Numbered from the stretch's first letter, positions 34,934 through 48,299 are shown. The stretch: 64,000 nucleotides of DNA from Haemaphysalis longicornis (GCA_013339765.2 CM023451.1:150157623-150221622); one strand, 5' to 3'. Program-made: numbers and translations. Notes: generated from the sequence alone by a model not told the origin.

Positions 34934-35269
34934 ATGGCAGGTGAAAAAGGGGGGATAACAGTACACGGAAGGTTGCTGGGAGTGAGGATGGATTTAAACG
35001 GAACAGGTAGCTTAAGAAGCGTCCACAAGCGGCTCATTTTGCATTTTGGAGGCGCAACTCGGACAAATTTAGAGATCGGTACACCCGCACGAACAAAGTT
35101 GAACAATGAACAGTTAAAGATCATCGCTGATATGATGGAAGGTGAAATCAATAAGTACCCAGACAAAAACTGGGATTACGACGAAATGATCAGGTTCATG
35201 AAGAACAAGATGGATGAGGCTAAGCAACGAAATTGGTGGAAAGGAAAGAAAAAGACGAGAAGCTGGTAG
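34934..35269 (+). pseudogene. LINE linker region between endonuclease and RT
   Basis: A Lys-rich frame of 111 codons (TARTKLNNEQLKIIADMM; DKNWDYDEMIRFMKNKM) lying between the endonuclease and RT relics of the same element. The spacing and strand suggest that it is the linker and not an independent gene. More fragments in other frames follow at 35292-35519 and 35756-36028. Confidence 0.55.
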
Positions 35270-36128
35270 AATAAGGAAATAAAATAGGCTATTGACCAGC
35301 GGGAAAAAAAACGCGCCGAGGGAACATAGAGAGGTAAAACAAACTGGTATGGAACCGGAGGCAGTGAACGCGAAATCGGATACCTACCGGTGGAAAAAAC
35401 TAGAAGTGCAGAAAATGTTGGAAGCAAAGATCAAGAAAAAAAAAACGACCAATGGATGGCCAAAATACGGAAGCACAAAAGCGAACCCAAGAAATTGTGA
35501 AACCATACAAAATAACTAAACTCAAGAAACGATATCCTTCAAAACTTCTCGATTTATCAGGAGGGGAAACATTTCGAAGGAGGGCAAGCGTTTGCGCATA
35601 TTCATCGAGATATTAGTGAGAAATTTAGGGTAACAGAGAAAGTGAAGTCAACACCGATTACAACCACGCCACAGAAGACTGCGGAAAGGGAAATAAATGT
35701 GAGTAACCTTGAATAAAAAAAAAAAACACAGCAAAAGGTTTCCCCCAAAACAACAGTGGCCCCTAAAGGAATACCAATGCAGCTGATAAACCTGCTTCGA
35801 CCAAAAAGGAAGGTTTCCTTTATGAAGGCAATAGATAAGGTGATACAAACCAAGCAAATACAGAAAGACTGGCTAGAAAGTAGAATGAATTTTTTTAATG
35901 TAAAGGCAGAGGCAACAAAGCAAACATTGATTAAGAAATTCAAGCATGGATGGAAGAAAATGAAATCCTTGGGGAACTGCAGAATTAATTTAGACAAGAC
36001 AGGAGCTTTGATGATAATTTGTTTGTGATAGCACAGTGCATTCAAAATGCTAAAGCTCAGAATAGACAATTACGGATTACTTTCTTGGACATATTAAACG
36101 GGCATAAAACAACGTAAATAGAGAACTG

Positions 36129-36600
36129 ATGTGGAGAATGCTGAAACTCCAGGGATTAGACGAGGAGTTAATACAGTTCCTTATAGCAATATATAAAGAT
36201 AATAGAGTACACCTTACATGGAAAGAGCATAAATGCGCACAGCAGGTCAACACCCATCGAGGACTGAAACAGGTAGGCCCTTTGAGCTTAATACTGTTTA
36301 TTTTTACATGGTAGGGTTAGAAAAGTAACTGGAAGAAAGTTTATTAGGGTTTAACCTGGCGCGTATGTGGCAAAACAAAGTGGTACAACAGCGTATTCCT
36401 GGAATGACATCCGCAGACGACATTGTTCTTTTTGTGGTACGTATCTTGAGCTGTGAGAAATGTGGAATAATGGTTTTCAATGACACTACCACTGACGCAG
36501 TGTCAATCCAGCATGGCGAATTACCCAGAGTCAAGGAATATAAATATTTGGCAGTGTGGATAAACGAAGGGGACAACTACTTAAGGACTGACGAGAAGTA
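36129..36600 (+). pseudogene. LINE reverse transcriptase palm fragments
   Basis: First piece: GLDEELIQFLIAIYKDNRVH, then THRGLKQVGPLSLILFIF, matching the 'RGLKQGxPLSPxLF' box with changed residues. Second piece, from 36365 in the same strand: SADDIVLFVV, the catalytic box with the usual Tyr changed to Ser but both Asp kept, then EYKYLAVWINEGDNYL. Stops between the pieces make it non-functional. Confidence 0.82.
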
Positions 36601-37622
36601 ACTTAAGAATAAAAGAAAGTGAAACGCAGCTACAAAGAAGCATGGAGCTTCTGTGGGGGTATAACAAATAAGAAGTAGTGAGAGGAATGTGGACAGGAGT
36701 AATGTTCTGGGCCTCAAATTTGCGAATGCAGTACTCTGCCTGAAATCAGACGCTGTATCATGTCTTGAAGTGAACCAGAAAACGGTAGGCCGTTTGGCCT
36801 TAGGAGCGCATGGTAAAGAACAAACGATGCAGTGCAGGAGATATGAGCGTGGGCGTTGTTTGAAGTTCGAGAAGCTTATAGTAAAATATGTTTTTAGGGG
36901 AGTTTGAGAGCAACGTGTCCACATAGTTAAAATGCTAAAATTTTCAGATACCTATACAGGAATAGCGGGGACACGCAGCGGCTAAAGCATGACTAGAAGG
37001 CTAACGGTGAAATACGGAAAGAACAGTGTAGAATCAAAGCAAGCCAAGGAATCCAAATAAGAAGCCGAGGCAGATAGAAACAAATAAATGGAGAGAAAAT
37101 TTGGAACTGAAACGTCGATGATGATGTAAACGGCAGAGAAACTGGGCGTTAGAGACTAAAATTGCTAGGATAACTCCAATGGCAGTGTTTTGCTTTTGGA
37201 GGCTAGATCAGGTTACTTGTGAAGTAAGAGCTTTGCGGGGAAGCATACACAAAACGATGGGGTATGCGTGCTCTTCAGAAAAGAAAATAAACTATGCGGC
37301 ACATAGTGTTGGAATGTTAATGCTTACACAAGTCTATATGGCTACCGGAAGCCCAGGACTTAAGGGTGGCGTTGAAGGAGTTATCAAGGCTGTCGAGGCG
37401 ACGAAATGAAGATTAGAATGATGTTGGATGAAAACTCGAGAGGAGAATATTATCTTGGACAGCTACCACCTGTAAGAGAAAAAACGTATTTTGAGGCTGC
37501 CGTAGGAGCGGCGCTAGAATTAAACGAACAACATAAAACATCGATATATTAGTTTGCTTGGTAAGATGAACCGTCATTACCCTGTTACAAAGGGGATAAT
37601 ATAAGAAATCATCAATCATCAG

Positions 37623-39226
37623 CATTGTATCCCTCTGATGTGCCCGAGTATATCAGGAGCCATCAATAAGCCGACGAGGAAAATGAAGAAAAAAGTATAC
37701 CTGCCGCCGCCACAGACAAAGCTCACTGGTTCTTGCAATGTCTTTGGATCTTATGTCTCGGCTTCCTCTCTTCCCTTCCGCCCTTTACACCAACACCTCC
37801 CTATACTTTCTGGTCTTGCCTCTCCCTTTTCTTCGGCCTGCCCGAAGATAAGGGCGACCTTTGTTGTTCCCGCCGAAAAGTCGCGACAGCGACAAGGAGG
37901 ACAGTTTCCTGTGTCCAATAAGAGTGACATATGTTTAGTTAGATTACTTGTAATCTAGAATAACTATTAAACTCTTTGTTTATCCCCCAGTTCTCCATCT
38001 TGATACCCAAGGAAGGATGAACTTAACGCGGCAGAACTTCCTTGTCAACTCGAGCACAAACGCATCCTTGTATGGCCATTTTAAAAAGCGGTCACTGGCA
38101 ACCATACTGTCTTCAGAAACGGCAGGCTGAGCGGACTGACGAGCCAAATTTGATAGCGGCAGAATTTCGGTGATTATTTGTTGTACACAACTAGCCAATG
38201 TTTAATAAAACGAGTGTTTAAGGTCATATCGTAGATCTCTTTAATTGATATTTTGGTGGGCTGCAGTACACTAGAGAAAAACCCGTCTGTTCAACATCCC
38301 AAATAATCCCAGTATTTACCTACCTCTATACCTGTTTTCTCTTAGGCTTTCTGTTGGTCGTTTTTCTAAATTATGTATATAACTGCATAGGTTATATTGG
38401 CTGTTCATTACCTTTTGTTTTCTCATTTCATTATGCGTAAGTTTGTGTTAAGTTTCCCTCTCTTCCATTACTTTAACTTACCGTGCTTTATGGTAATCAG
38501 TGCCACACCTCTGGTTTTCGCTACCACGTATCCCAGAAGACAAGAAGTTTTTTGTCACTAATCTGCAATGTCAGGGTAGGGAGACTTCTTTCCGTTGAAT
38601 TTGACACAAATGGTTGCAACGGGGTCCCGTTTGAGGCTTGACAGCTTGACAGTGTAAAAGTTAAATAAAATCCTCTTGTGTTCTTTTCTACAAAGGCTGA
38701 TGTCTCGCCTTCCTCTACTATGTATGTGACTTTTTTTTAAGGCTATTCCTACCCTGTCTAAAACATACAAGCATGAGAGTGGTTGGTCATACGCTAGTAA
38801 AATTTGTAATATCGAGTATGTGTGGCTACATTTTAACCGTCAGTACTCCGGTTGTAATAAGGCGACTCTGACGCAACCGAGGCACAGAGTTAGGGGGATC
38901 TTTATTGCCACAAAAATTAGAGCTTACTGCCCAGTAGTTCGCCGTTGCTCGATTGGGGTGCAATGTTAGGTTGAAATAGAATTTAATGCGAAAGCATTCC
39001 TTAACTTGGTGCGTCGCAACTCCGATGTCTCTGTCGCATAGGCGGCACGCGAAACGCCGACGGGTAAAAGAATAAAACAGGGTTATTCAGTTTAAGGGGG
39101 AGGTTGCGTAGATTTAGGCAAGGGTGGTTTCGAACCAGCGACATTAGAGAGGCGAGACTGGCGCACGCCCCCAGTACCAACAAAGCTCGGCTAATGCTTT
39201 GGTCTCGTGTGAGACTGGCAGTATCG
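37623..39226. other. unannotated stretch with one short palindrome
   Basis: No gene recognised. At 38986-38999 lies AATGC-GAAA-GCATT, a small palindrome of the same plan as those in repeats C and D. At about 39120-39145 the minus strand has a box B-like GGTTCGAAACC, directly beside the (TAAA)n run, so a SINE remnant is possible. Confidence 0.35.
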
Positions 39227-39358
<132 letters not shown>

Positions 39359-40956
39359 CAATAAGCCGAGTGAAATAAAGGTGGACCCAGGGATGCGATG
39401 TCTCCTTCGACACACAAACTTGTGTTAGACATGTGCAATAAGTAATTTGAGCGTGTTGAAAAAACTCGCAATTCCGCGAGCAGCAATGTAGGTTCCGGCG
39501 AAATGACGTTGTTGTTTGGCCATGCCGACGCGGGTATGGTATTTCATACTTTTGTAGTCCCTACATCGCAAGAAGTGCTTACGTCTAGTGGTAATAGTAT
39601 CCCATAATAGCAATATCGGAATCATTACACACCAACAATCCAACCTGTGCAATGGGCGCTGGGAGACCAATTCCTTCAGGATCACCGTTTTTTTTTTTTT
39701 TTGGGGGGGGGGGGGGGAGGCGCAGAACTTAATGCTCTTGAATCGTAGCTTCAGTTCGAACTGAGTGCCTGCGTGTTTAGAAAGTGTTAATCTGTGTTGA
39801 TTATATATCTTCCCTGCAGCGATGTTAAACTGGAAGATCCTATCGTTAAATATTTCGCTATGCTTTGTAAACGGCATTTATATACGGCCTATTCCGATGC
39901 GGGCGTTGATATCAAGGAGACAGCCAAATAATTTTTGCTTGTACATGTACGAAGAAGGTTATTCGTATGAAAAAAAAAACTATTCTTTGCTTTTCTTCCC
40001 CTTTGTACATCCTTTAACCCACGAAAAATTCTTACACTTGCATACTTGAATAAATACGTATAGCAAAAATATTTTCCCGACAAAGGGTTATCCCCACGAG
40101 GAAAAGTGCATCGGCTCCTTTTGGTGAGAATATCAGCAACAGTAATCGAAACTTGCGAGAAAAGCAGAGCGAAATTTTGAGACTGATACGTAAGTGTAAC
40201 TGTAGGCTCATTCGCTTGTGTGCCTTATACATATATCTGCATAATGACGAAGAAATACTGACATATCAGGGGAAAAAACGCTTGAATCATTTAAAGTCGG
40301 TGTAAAGTTTCCTCACTTTTGGAGAAGAGTACGAAAATTGCACTTGCAAATTTTATTCTAGGACTCTTTCAATCTTGCCCTGTCTCTTTTCGTTTTTTTT
40401 TACTGTAGATAAAGCGTGATGGAGTGAGGAGCTTGCGGCGCAAGAAAGGGAAGCGCTTGAATTTCACTTCACAGCCACTTGCAAAAATGTATTGAAAGGA
40501 GGCCTCGGTCGGTGAAAAATTCTGAGCAGAATAATTTTTAGAGTTATGGCTTACGATCACCATGTTGTAAAGACAAAATCAGTGCAAAGATTCATTGTGG
40601 GAGTGAGCTTGGTTACCCCAGTCTTCCAACCTAGGCCATGGAACTGAATGTTAAATTCAGGTTCTCGTTTGGTTCACTTTCAAAGGCAGGAAGGAGCCTC
40701 GTAAGCGTTAATGTTGACTAATTCTTCGGAGTTGGTTTTCCTGGGCCCACACCACGGAATGTCGACTGACTTCTTGGCATTGCATAAGACGCGTTAGAAA
40801 ATACAGCACTAGGTCGTCGCGTACACTGAGGTGCCCGAGAGTTCTTCGATCTCCGCAGCAGCTGCTAGCTGCTACTGCTTCGTGTGGGTGGACAATTCTT
40901 TGCAACACCCCTGTTACTTAACCTCAGGCAAAAAAAGCAAGTTCGTCTCTTTTTTA
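39359..40956. other. unannotated stretch
   Basis: No recognised gene. An adjoining poly-T/poly-G run (T 39688-39702, G 39703-39717) lies inside; such runs are often sequencing-error prone. Confidence 0.4.
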
Positions 40957-40964
40957 CTGGTAAC

Positions 40965-42990
40965 TAGAGGCCGGATTTTTAGGCATTAAAAAATCGCCTT
41001 TTAGGCGCCAAATCGGGCAGGTAAAATAGTTTTAGGCCCCCGACATCGTAATTATAGGCGCGATAATTTTTTTATAAATGCAAATAATATCAAACCAACA
41101 CGCGCAAGGCCTGTATATGCGACATGAAAACCCAAAAAGCTATTGTTTACGATGGCACAAAGGCGACAACAACTGAACATAGCCATTCAATGTGTACCAT
41201 AAAACTGCTGGTTTAATGGCGATCCACTGGCTTTATTCAACAATCCCATTGCTCACATTCTTTTTCTATGGCCACTGTCGCTTGCTCGTAGGTCGCAATA
41301 CTGAAGCACGCATGAAAACGAATACTTGAGAGCTGGTAATACGGATTAAAAAGCGCACTACTTTATAGCTTTCTGATACAATTTAATTACGACACAACAA
41401 AACCCGACATAAATAGTAAACACAGAAAAGACGAAGATTTATCAAGAAATTGACATACTATTACATGATGATTGTTAGGTAACCTTCTTGCGATTTGTCA
41501 TATACAATGATATTATCCGAACTGTTTGGAAAGACGTCCGTCACTGCCAAATATACTCCTATAGATTCGGACAGCATTTTTCAAATCGTGTTTATCCGAC
41601 AAATAGATTTATGAAAGAAAAGCATGTTAGCCTGTCAGCACAGTGAAATTTAAGGTGTAAGAAACTCAAGCTGCGCAGGGATGATTCGCCGTTGGATCTT
41701 CAATATAGGAATGATCTGCTCGCTAACACGTGGTTGATGCTCAACCGTTGCGTTGTAAATAGAGTTAGGTTTGAGTATATTTCTAGAAACGAGGATGCGA
41801 CTGCCCATGCTTGAAGAAACCGGTTTGGAGAACACGCATAAAATAATCTAAGAATCACTGCTAAAAATTGTGGAAACAACAGAAAACTACCACCATCTCC
41901 AGAATTTCTCACCAAAATTGATTCTCTTGTCACTGAGATTGGGCGTACCATTCCACTGCTGCTAGCGGTTGTGCTTCGGGACTTGGTTGAATTAGAGGTC
42001 TAGGTTAGCTCCATTGAGTTCCGAACAGTCAATTCAGCTCGGTAACGTAAATAATGATCTCAAACTTACTGGAAAACGAAACTTGAGGCTAAATACTGTT
42101 CATATAGACGTCGATTTCGAAAATTGGCGTTAATAGGCATTTTTAGACATTTGGGCGCAAACACCAATATAGGCATTTATAGACACTCTAAAACACCTTA
42201 AAAACTCTTCTTAGCCTCTAATACCTGTTCCACACATACCCGAAAAATGACTTTAAGTGTTTAAGGCCTTAAGATACCGAATGACATTAATTGGGTGGGC
42301 CGTGCTACACGCAAAAACGCGAAGGCATTAAATGTGTTAGGTATGATGGTGATCATGACGAAAAAAAAGAAATTCACTCATATTTTAGAAATCTTTGACG
42401 TAGAGAAAAAACGTCTTGCGAGGGTTAAAAATGTTTTTTTTTTTGTTAAAAGAGAACGTTATGAGAAATAGTGTTTTCTTATAAATGGTGAGTCGTTTAT
42501 AAAAGTGGCTTCAGCAGCTGCCCTCGCCTGCCAGGGGTAGTCAAATTCGAAAAATTTAACACGACGAGTAACACGAGGTTTTGCGTTTTGCCGCGGTTTT
42601 AGTGGATTTTGTCTTCTTCGAAACTTCACCACCAAGAGGGCACAAAAAGTCGTCTTATTTCGAAGTTCAGCTACGTTTCCGCGTCAGCACTCTGGGGCTG
42701 AGGGTTTCGTTGGTTTCATTTGGTGCTCATCGCGTTCGAGAGTAGGCAGATTTAAGGCGTTCGAGAATGTGAATGAGTTCTGCGGAACTCCTTAAACTAG
42801 AAACTAGATTAGAGTGAATGGCAGATGTTTGCGTGCAGCAGCGAATCAATATAATTAAATCTTAAGGCATTAAGCCCTTCATTTCATTTCTCGTGTACGT
42901 GTGGCACAGGTATTAGTCATGCACATATATCAAAATAGGCTATAGGAGCGCAACGAGCAAAATAGGCACTAGCCTGTAATCCGGTCTCTA
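40965..42990. mobile_element. hAT-like DNA transposon, ~2.0 kb, no clear transposase
   Basis: Ends are inverted: left TAGAGGCCGGATTTTTAGGC, right (other strand) TAGAGACCGGATTACAGGC. The flanking octamers CTGGTAAC (40957-40964) and TTGATAAC (42991-42998) agree in 6 of 8 positions and fit the nTnnnnAn preference of hAT insertions. Numerous TAGGC/GCCTA motifs cluster near both ends, resembling subterminal binding repeats. Internal frames are short (under 85 codons), with no transposase motif seen. A second block of such motifs at 42120-42200 hints at an internal rearrangement or nested end. Confidence 0.65.
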
Positions 42991-42998
42991 TTGATAAC

Positions 42999-44320
42999 CT
43001 AACCACCGCAATAGCACAATATTGTACCGCGTGACGCTCACGACTGTGGGGTAAAATTCGCAATTTGCCCGAAGCAGCGTAGAGATTGATTCGCTCCCTG
43101 ACTCTCGGATAATGCCACCGCCTTAGAAGTATAAGGGGTGGTCATTATCAAGTATCCTAATAGAACGTAACCAGCAGTGATTTTGAACTGTATCTGGAAC
43201 GAACTATCGAGGATGGATGCGGTTATTTTGTCTGTATGTCGGTGGAACTGAGCCGGTAATCTAAGATGACACCCCTTAATAGTACACCGAATAATACGTA
43301 CGTAATTGTTCTTGGCCTGCTCTGCAAATTGGCAAAAGGTAGGCTTCACGAGCGCATGTAGCGCATTATTTTATTAGATAAAGAAGGAGACATGCGTATG
43401 CGGTGTTTTTTACCTGGAACCATACAGAAATAAGTGGTAATAGTGGTGAAGCTTTTAGGGGGTCTACATCGTCCCACTTTCCCAAACTTTAGCTCATCTA
43501 CGCGCACATATTTTAACTCTCGCACTGCTCCTTCAATCAGAAGGAAAAGTGAAAGCCCTACAAATCACTAAAGGCCAAATTTGCATTGTGCGCATTGCTC
43601 TGTCAAAGGCAACATGTACTCCAGCAACGCCGCCTGTATAAACATTGCCTAACGCGTCGCCCGCTTCCCGATGGGAGCTGTAGGGACGTTTAGTTCAGGC
43701 ACTCATCCGGTATGTGAAACAAATTTCTGCACCGAATTATCGAATTGTGTAAACTGCAGCATCAAAAACCAGCTGCGTGTCTCCACCTGACGTTGATGTT
43801 GGGCATCTATAAGTTCTAAATGCATCGCCAGAAAAACACGCTTCTGCTCCATCTACAAAATATTTCGCGCTTGCATTAGGTTAGCCACAAATAGGGCGCC
43901 AGCGCGCAGGTCAGCTGCAGCAACACCCTCCTCAATTGCGACGCAGGTAATTTCCTTTTGGAGAAGAGCGGGCACAAGGGGTATGGCGACGTTATTTGGG
44001 CCCCTCGAGTTCGATTTGACCTCTCTGGGGTGCGTAAAAGAATTGCACATGTCTGGCTGGTTAGTGAAAACCTGCGGATGATAGGCTTGCAGCCACCTAA
44101 CAGGTGCTCGCTGTCTCGATGCAGGGGGAGGTTGTCGTTCCTAAAGTGGCGCGAAGTGACCTATTAACGGGCTTATCCACAAATAGGTGTCAAGGACCTT
44201 TGAGACGGTCACTTTCGCTAACGAGGCGACGGGAGCATGCAGGGGAGTCCTGAATCCGACTTTGTTTTCGGGGCCAAAACCACTCCGCTTCTTTAAATAG
44301 TAGCCCCTGTCAAAATCACC
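42999..44320. other. unannotated stretch
   Basis: The minus-strand frame at 43038-43349 (103 codons) shows no recognisable domain. Nothing else was seen. Confidence 0.4.
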
Positions 44321-44614
44321 CACCCCTCCGTCTAATGGCGACGATGGTTGAACGCGAAGCTTTCTCGTGACGTATTCTTTAGTCCTCTCCTGAGTTTTTC
44401 GAACCACTTCGACCATAACGGAATGGAGGAATCGTATAGACGCCGGATTCATAACGTGAGGCATCCAGGTTCTATTCCTGCCACTGAAGAGTTTTTCTTT
44501 TTTCATTTCACCGACGATCATTCACCATCATCGTCAGAGAAAGTTGGCTTTCCTGCAGGACGTTTTCGCGTTACAGACGCCATCAGTGAGAACACTAGAG
44601 CTTCACTTTGAAAA
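44321..44614 (+). mobile_element. repeat B copy 3 with internal deletion
   Basis: Begins CACCCCTCCGTCTAATGGCG and keeps TTGAACGCGAAGCTTTCTCG. It then lacks about 140 bp relative to copies 1 and 2 and resumes at CTTCGACCATAACGGAATGG. The tRNA-like module (GGATTCATAACG, AGGTTCTATTCCTGCC) and the 3' block (CATCATCGTCAGAGAAAGTT ... CATCAGTGAGAACACTAGAG) are present. This copy defines both ends of the family. Confidence 0.75.
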
Positions 44615-46047
44615 CAACTCCCTGAGGGCAACCTGATACTCTGCATAATAGTTGAGTGCTTCTTCGTGAGCAATAAATGCCCTTAATGGGCACATTTGCC
44701 GCTTCATTTGTTCAGATGAGCTACGGCCCCCCCACAGCTGGGAAGATCGAAGATGCAACTCTCCGGTAGGACAACGGGTGGGAGAACCGCAACCCTGGTT
44801 CGGTAAGTAGCCGCGCGAATCAAGAGGGCACACGCTGATAGGGTCTGCTGTCGCAATTAGTGGCCGAATTCTTTTGATTCGTAGTCGCAGCGTTCGAACA
44901 GATAATTTGAACTTTCCGATTGGTCCTGCCAAAGAGGCGTGTATTTGAATGAGGGAAAACATTCCGTAATTCTAACTAACCTCGAACACGGCCAGATTTT
45001 ATTCTAAGAACATTGCCCGTCCGCACAGACTGCTTTTCGTGCAATCCCAAGCCGAATATGTACTCTTGCAGATTTGTTTGATACCAGTTATTTCATGTGT
45101 TAATAATGCCATTCCTGCTATTTTCTAGGCCTTACCCTGTTCTTATGCAGTTGGTGTAACAAGAGCTCTACGCCTTGTAGCCTGGAAGTGCGCGCCCGCT
45201 TGTCGAGATTCCCAGAGCGAACTGCCCAATGCGCCTGCCGTAGTTGTGCAGTACGCTACCATTGCCATGGCGCTCCTAAGAACGTGCACTAGGGTCTTCT
45301 TTATCGCGCACGTGTTTCTAGTGTTGGTATAGCGGACTTTACCGCTAATTTAGCAGAACACGGTAGTTCGAGCTGCGGTTAATTGGAACATCATTTTGGG
45401 TCCCTCGAAGTTTGGAGGGAACTGGGTAAGACAAAATAAAAAAAGACTTCTTTTTCTTCACAATTACGGAAAATATTTTCTCTATCCACATTTTCCATAG
45501 TCCCACTTTCCTTAGAAAGTCGTATTTCTGGCCCCAAAACAGTTTTTCCGAAAGCACGTAGTACGTGACCTGGCCTCCTTCTACAATATGATCGATCTTT
45601 ACTGTCATAATCTTCATAAAAAACTTTCAGCTCCACACAGAATCGCTCGTTTGGAATCAGCTATATTTAGAAATTTTCGGGCAACCATTGCATAGTTCAT
45701 TTTTTATTTAGGGCAATCCAAAGACGCTGTGCATGTATTTTCTACGTTTGTGCTTTTAAGATTGCAACATTGGATGCTGTTCTTTCATTCAATGATGATA
45801 GCATTGCAGGAGCCAACATTTTTTAATCATTCGTATTGTACCCTCGGTGCAACACCACTATCAAGTGACTGAAGGGGGTTGACTACAAGCGAATATTATT
45901 TGTGGAAAGAACTGCACCCAGCTCACAAACGAGACAAGGCAAGACAGGCGACAGGCTGAAAAACGAAACAATGACTTCGACGGTGTTTGCAAAGCTGGTG
46001 CTCACTAAATAAATTATTTAAGTGGTGTTTGTGGCAAAAACGTGTTG
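44615..46047. other. unannotated stretch
   Basis: No gene or repeat was recognised; the frames are short and unsupported. Confidence 0.4.
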
Positions 46048-46055
46048 CTTATAAC

Positions 46056-48299
46056 CAGGGTGTGGAACCGGAACCGAACCGAACCGAAAACCCGAACTTA
46101 GCCGGTATTTTTGCCGGAACTGAACCCGAATCTCTACCGTTATTTTTTGAGCACGCTGAACCCGAACCGGAACTGAACTGAAAAAAGAAATAGCGGTTAC
46201 CGGTTCATGCCAAAACGGTTCGACCCTCCGTTGTTCATACTGCACAATCAATGCAATTCAGACCTTTTTTTCTTTCACGTACGATCAACTTCATACCCGC
46301 TCGCGAGCTTCACCCTCCAGACATTAGAACAATACCACGCTCTATGTAACAACAGGGGAAATTAATGAGCACCACTGTGGCAATGGGCTGTTGCTGCTGG
46401 AAGCGCGAGCGTAGTGCAAGCTGACCAAACGCAATGTCATTCTCGGCAGCTTTCAGGGGATCTAAAACGACTTTGCCCTTCCCTAGCTGCGACTTTATTG
46501 GAGCAATCAGGCAGCACGAGTGTTCCACTGCACAACAGCGAAAGCCCACACCCGATGTGTGCAAACGTTTTGCATTTACTAATTTGTTTAAAAGGTCCGA
46601 CACCTTCAAATTGTTAATACATGACAAGCGTGACCGCAGGAGCTGCTCAGTGGCTAAGCCGTTTGTTGCTGACCACAAGTGGCCTTGATCGCCCTTCCTC
46701 ACGACCGTTTTTCTGAAGTAGATGGAAATCGGGAACATCCGTGTATCGAGATTTTGATCCACGTTTACTATCACCAACTGGTTAAAATAAGTCTGCCGGC
46801 CTGCAACATAAGCTGCGCCTCGGAGCAGAGATATTGCACGGGGCATCAAATACGCCAATTTTAAAAAAGGTGTGCTTACACGGAAAACCACAAAAAAGAA
46901 AAAAGCGAATCACGGTGTTTTAAAATATTACGCAAAAAGTAAGTAAAACCGAATAAGTAAAAAAAGCACCAAAACGTGGATGTTTCTTTTTACGTTTCTT
47001 TGCCCTGCCTTTCACAACAAAACGGGTCATCAACGCGAAGGAAGTGAGTTCCGTGGTCAATTTTTGAGGACAGTACAGTGGAGAAGTTGCGTATTTTACA
47101 CATACAAATAACAACAGATATGTCAGGAAAAACTATTAAGGTGCGCACTTAATCCTTTGGCAACAAACTGCAGCCCTCGACCTTGTCTTGGAAGCAGAAA
47201 CAATAATAAAGCAGATGACGCGTGCAGAAAGGCAGGCCGGTACCTCACACTGTCCCATTCGCCCAGCGATCATCTTTTATGTTTGTTCCGCAGTTTTGTC
47301 TCTTTCATATCTGCTTTTTTTCGAAGGTGCACTTGTACTGACTGCCCAACTCGCTGCATTACTTCTACTGCTGCTCGTTCAGGACGGTAGTACTGCTGTG
47401 GACGAACTAAAGAGCGTCTACCCAAAAAAGTCCCATCCATGCTCCGCGCGTCAAATTTTCCTGTCGTTTTGTAGCAGCCTAATCTGTTATAAGATTCCAC
47501 AATGTAGCACACGGAACGATGGGCGGGGTTCAGGCGGTACGATGGCATACTGATTGTAATGCACACATCCGATATAGCTATCGCAAAAGGAATTGCAGTC
47601 TATAGAGCAATAATGCAGTGACCGAGCGTTAACTAAAGCTTACTTTAACAAAAGTGTGGCTAACACATTCGATAAGGTGACAGGTAACAAATTATTGAGG
47701 GTGACCAAATAATCTAATTCATTGGTAGTATTTATGTGCCTGTTGTACAAGTTTTTCTGTTTTGTTACAAATATAAAAAATGTGCGCCATTGGTATTAAG
47801 CGCTGGTATTTGAACGCGCCAGTACGCAGGCCTAAATTTAAGGCTTCAAAGTTAGCGTGATTGGCGATTCCATAACGACGATTGCGATTTCAACAAAAAA
47901 GGAAAGGGCAGAAAATACATCCCACGGTATATCTCTTGGCGTTGGCTTTAGGAATAGTCGCGAGGACAAAATAAAGTCTGGGCGAGAAATTAGGTGGTAA
48001 ATCGTCGCCACTTCATCTGTTTTTCTAATATCTAGTAATTGTTTAAAGTTTGCTTTGCAATTGCGCCACTGCCCTGGGGGAAGAGCAGCATTTCGAATTT
48101 TTGTTTGTTTTTTATTTGACTGTCATTTTAAACTACTCAATGTTTTTGTTCTAATTTCAGTGATAATTCAACTCATCGAACTGGTTCGCGAACCGGTTCG
48201 GTACGCGATTTTGTCAAACCGGAACTGAACCGGAACGAAATGATTTTGCCTGAACCAGAAACCGTAACCAAACCGGTATTTTTTCGGCTCGACACACTG
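46056..48299. mobile_element. hAT-like DNA transposon, ~2.2 kb, with CCGAAC-rich subterminal repeats
   Basis: Left end CAGGGTGTGGAACCGG; right end on the other strand CAGTGTGTCGAGCCGA, agreeing in about 12 of 16 positions. Flanking octamers CTTATAAC (46048-46055) and CTTCTAAC (48300-48307) agree in 7 of 8 positions. Each end carries a cluster of CCGAAC / CCGGTTCGG units over 100-150 bp, a pattern seen in several hAT families. The interior holds a 193-codon minus-strand frame (46310-46891) and a 121-codon plus-strand frame (47188-47553). I could not recognise a transposase or zinc finger in either. It may be a deleted or decayed autonomous element. Confidence 0.72.
46310..46891 (-). CDS. open frame inside the hAT-like element (unrecognised)
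   Basis: 193 codons from the first Met, Leu/Arg/Gln-rich, containing FQQQQPIATVVLINFPCCY near the end. It is the longest frame inside the element and could be a piece of its decayed protein, but no catalytic or dimerisation (hATC) motif is visible. The opposite strand is also open for much of the same interval, which weakens the case. No splice partner could be assigned. Treat it as hypothetical. Confidence 0.2.
   Translation of the reverse strand: MVFRVSTPFLKLAYLMPRAISLLRGAAYVAGRQTYFNQLVIVNVDQNLDTRMFPISIYFRKTVVRKGDQGHLWSATNGLATEQLLRSRLSCINNLKVSDLLNKLVNAKRLHTSGVGFRCCAVEHSCCLIAPIKSQLGKGKVVLDPLKAAENDIAFGQLALRSRFQQQQPIATVVLINFPCCYIERGIVLMSGG

Larger units (their letters stand above)
34540..37622 (+). 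mobile_element. non-LTR retrotransposon (LINE), endonuclease + RT, heavily decayed
   Basis: A plus-strand element of about 3.1 kb whose frames, read in order, give an endonuclease/exonuclease/phosphatase-type end, a linker, an RT palm and a C-terminal part. It ends in an ATCATCAATCATCAGC-type tail at about 37600-37622. This order (EN before RT, no RNase H seen) and the microsatellite-like 3' tail fit a LINE. The start is 5'-truncated inside the endonuclease domain. Many stops and frameshifts separate the pieces. The clade cannot be fixed by eye. Confidence 0.82.
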
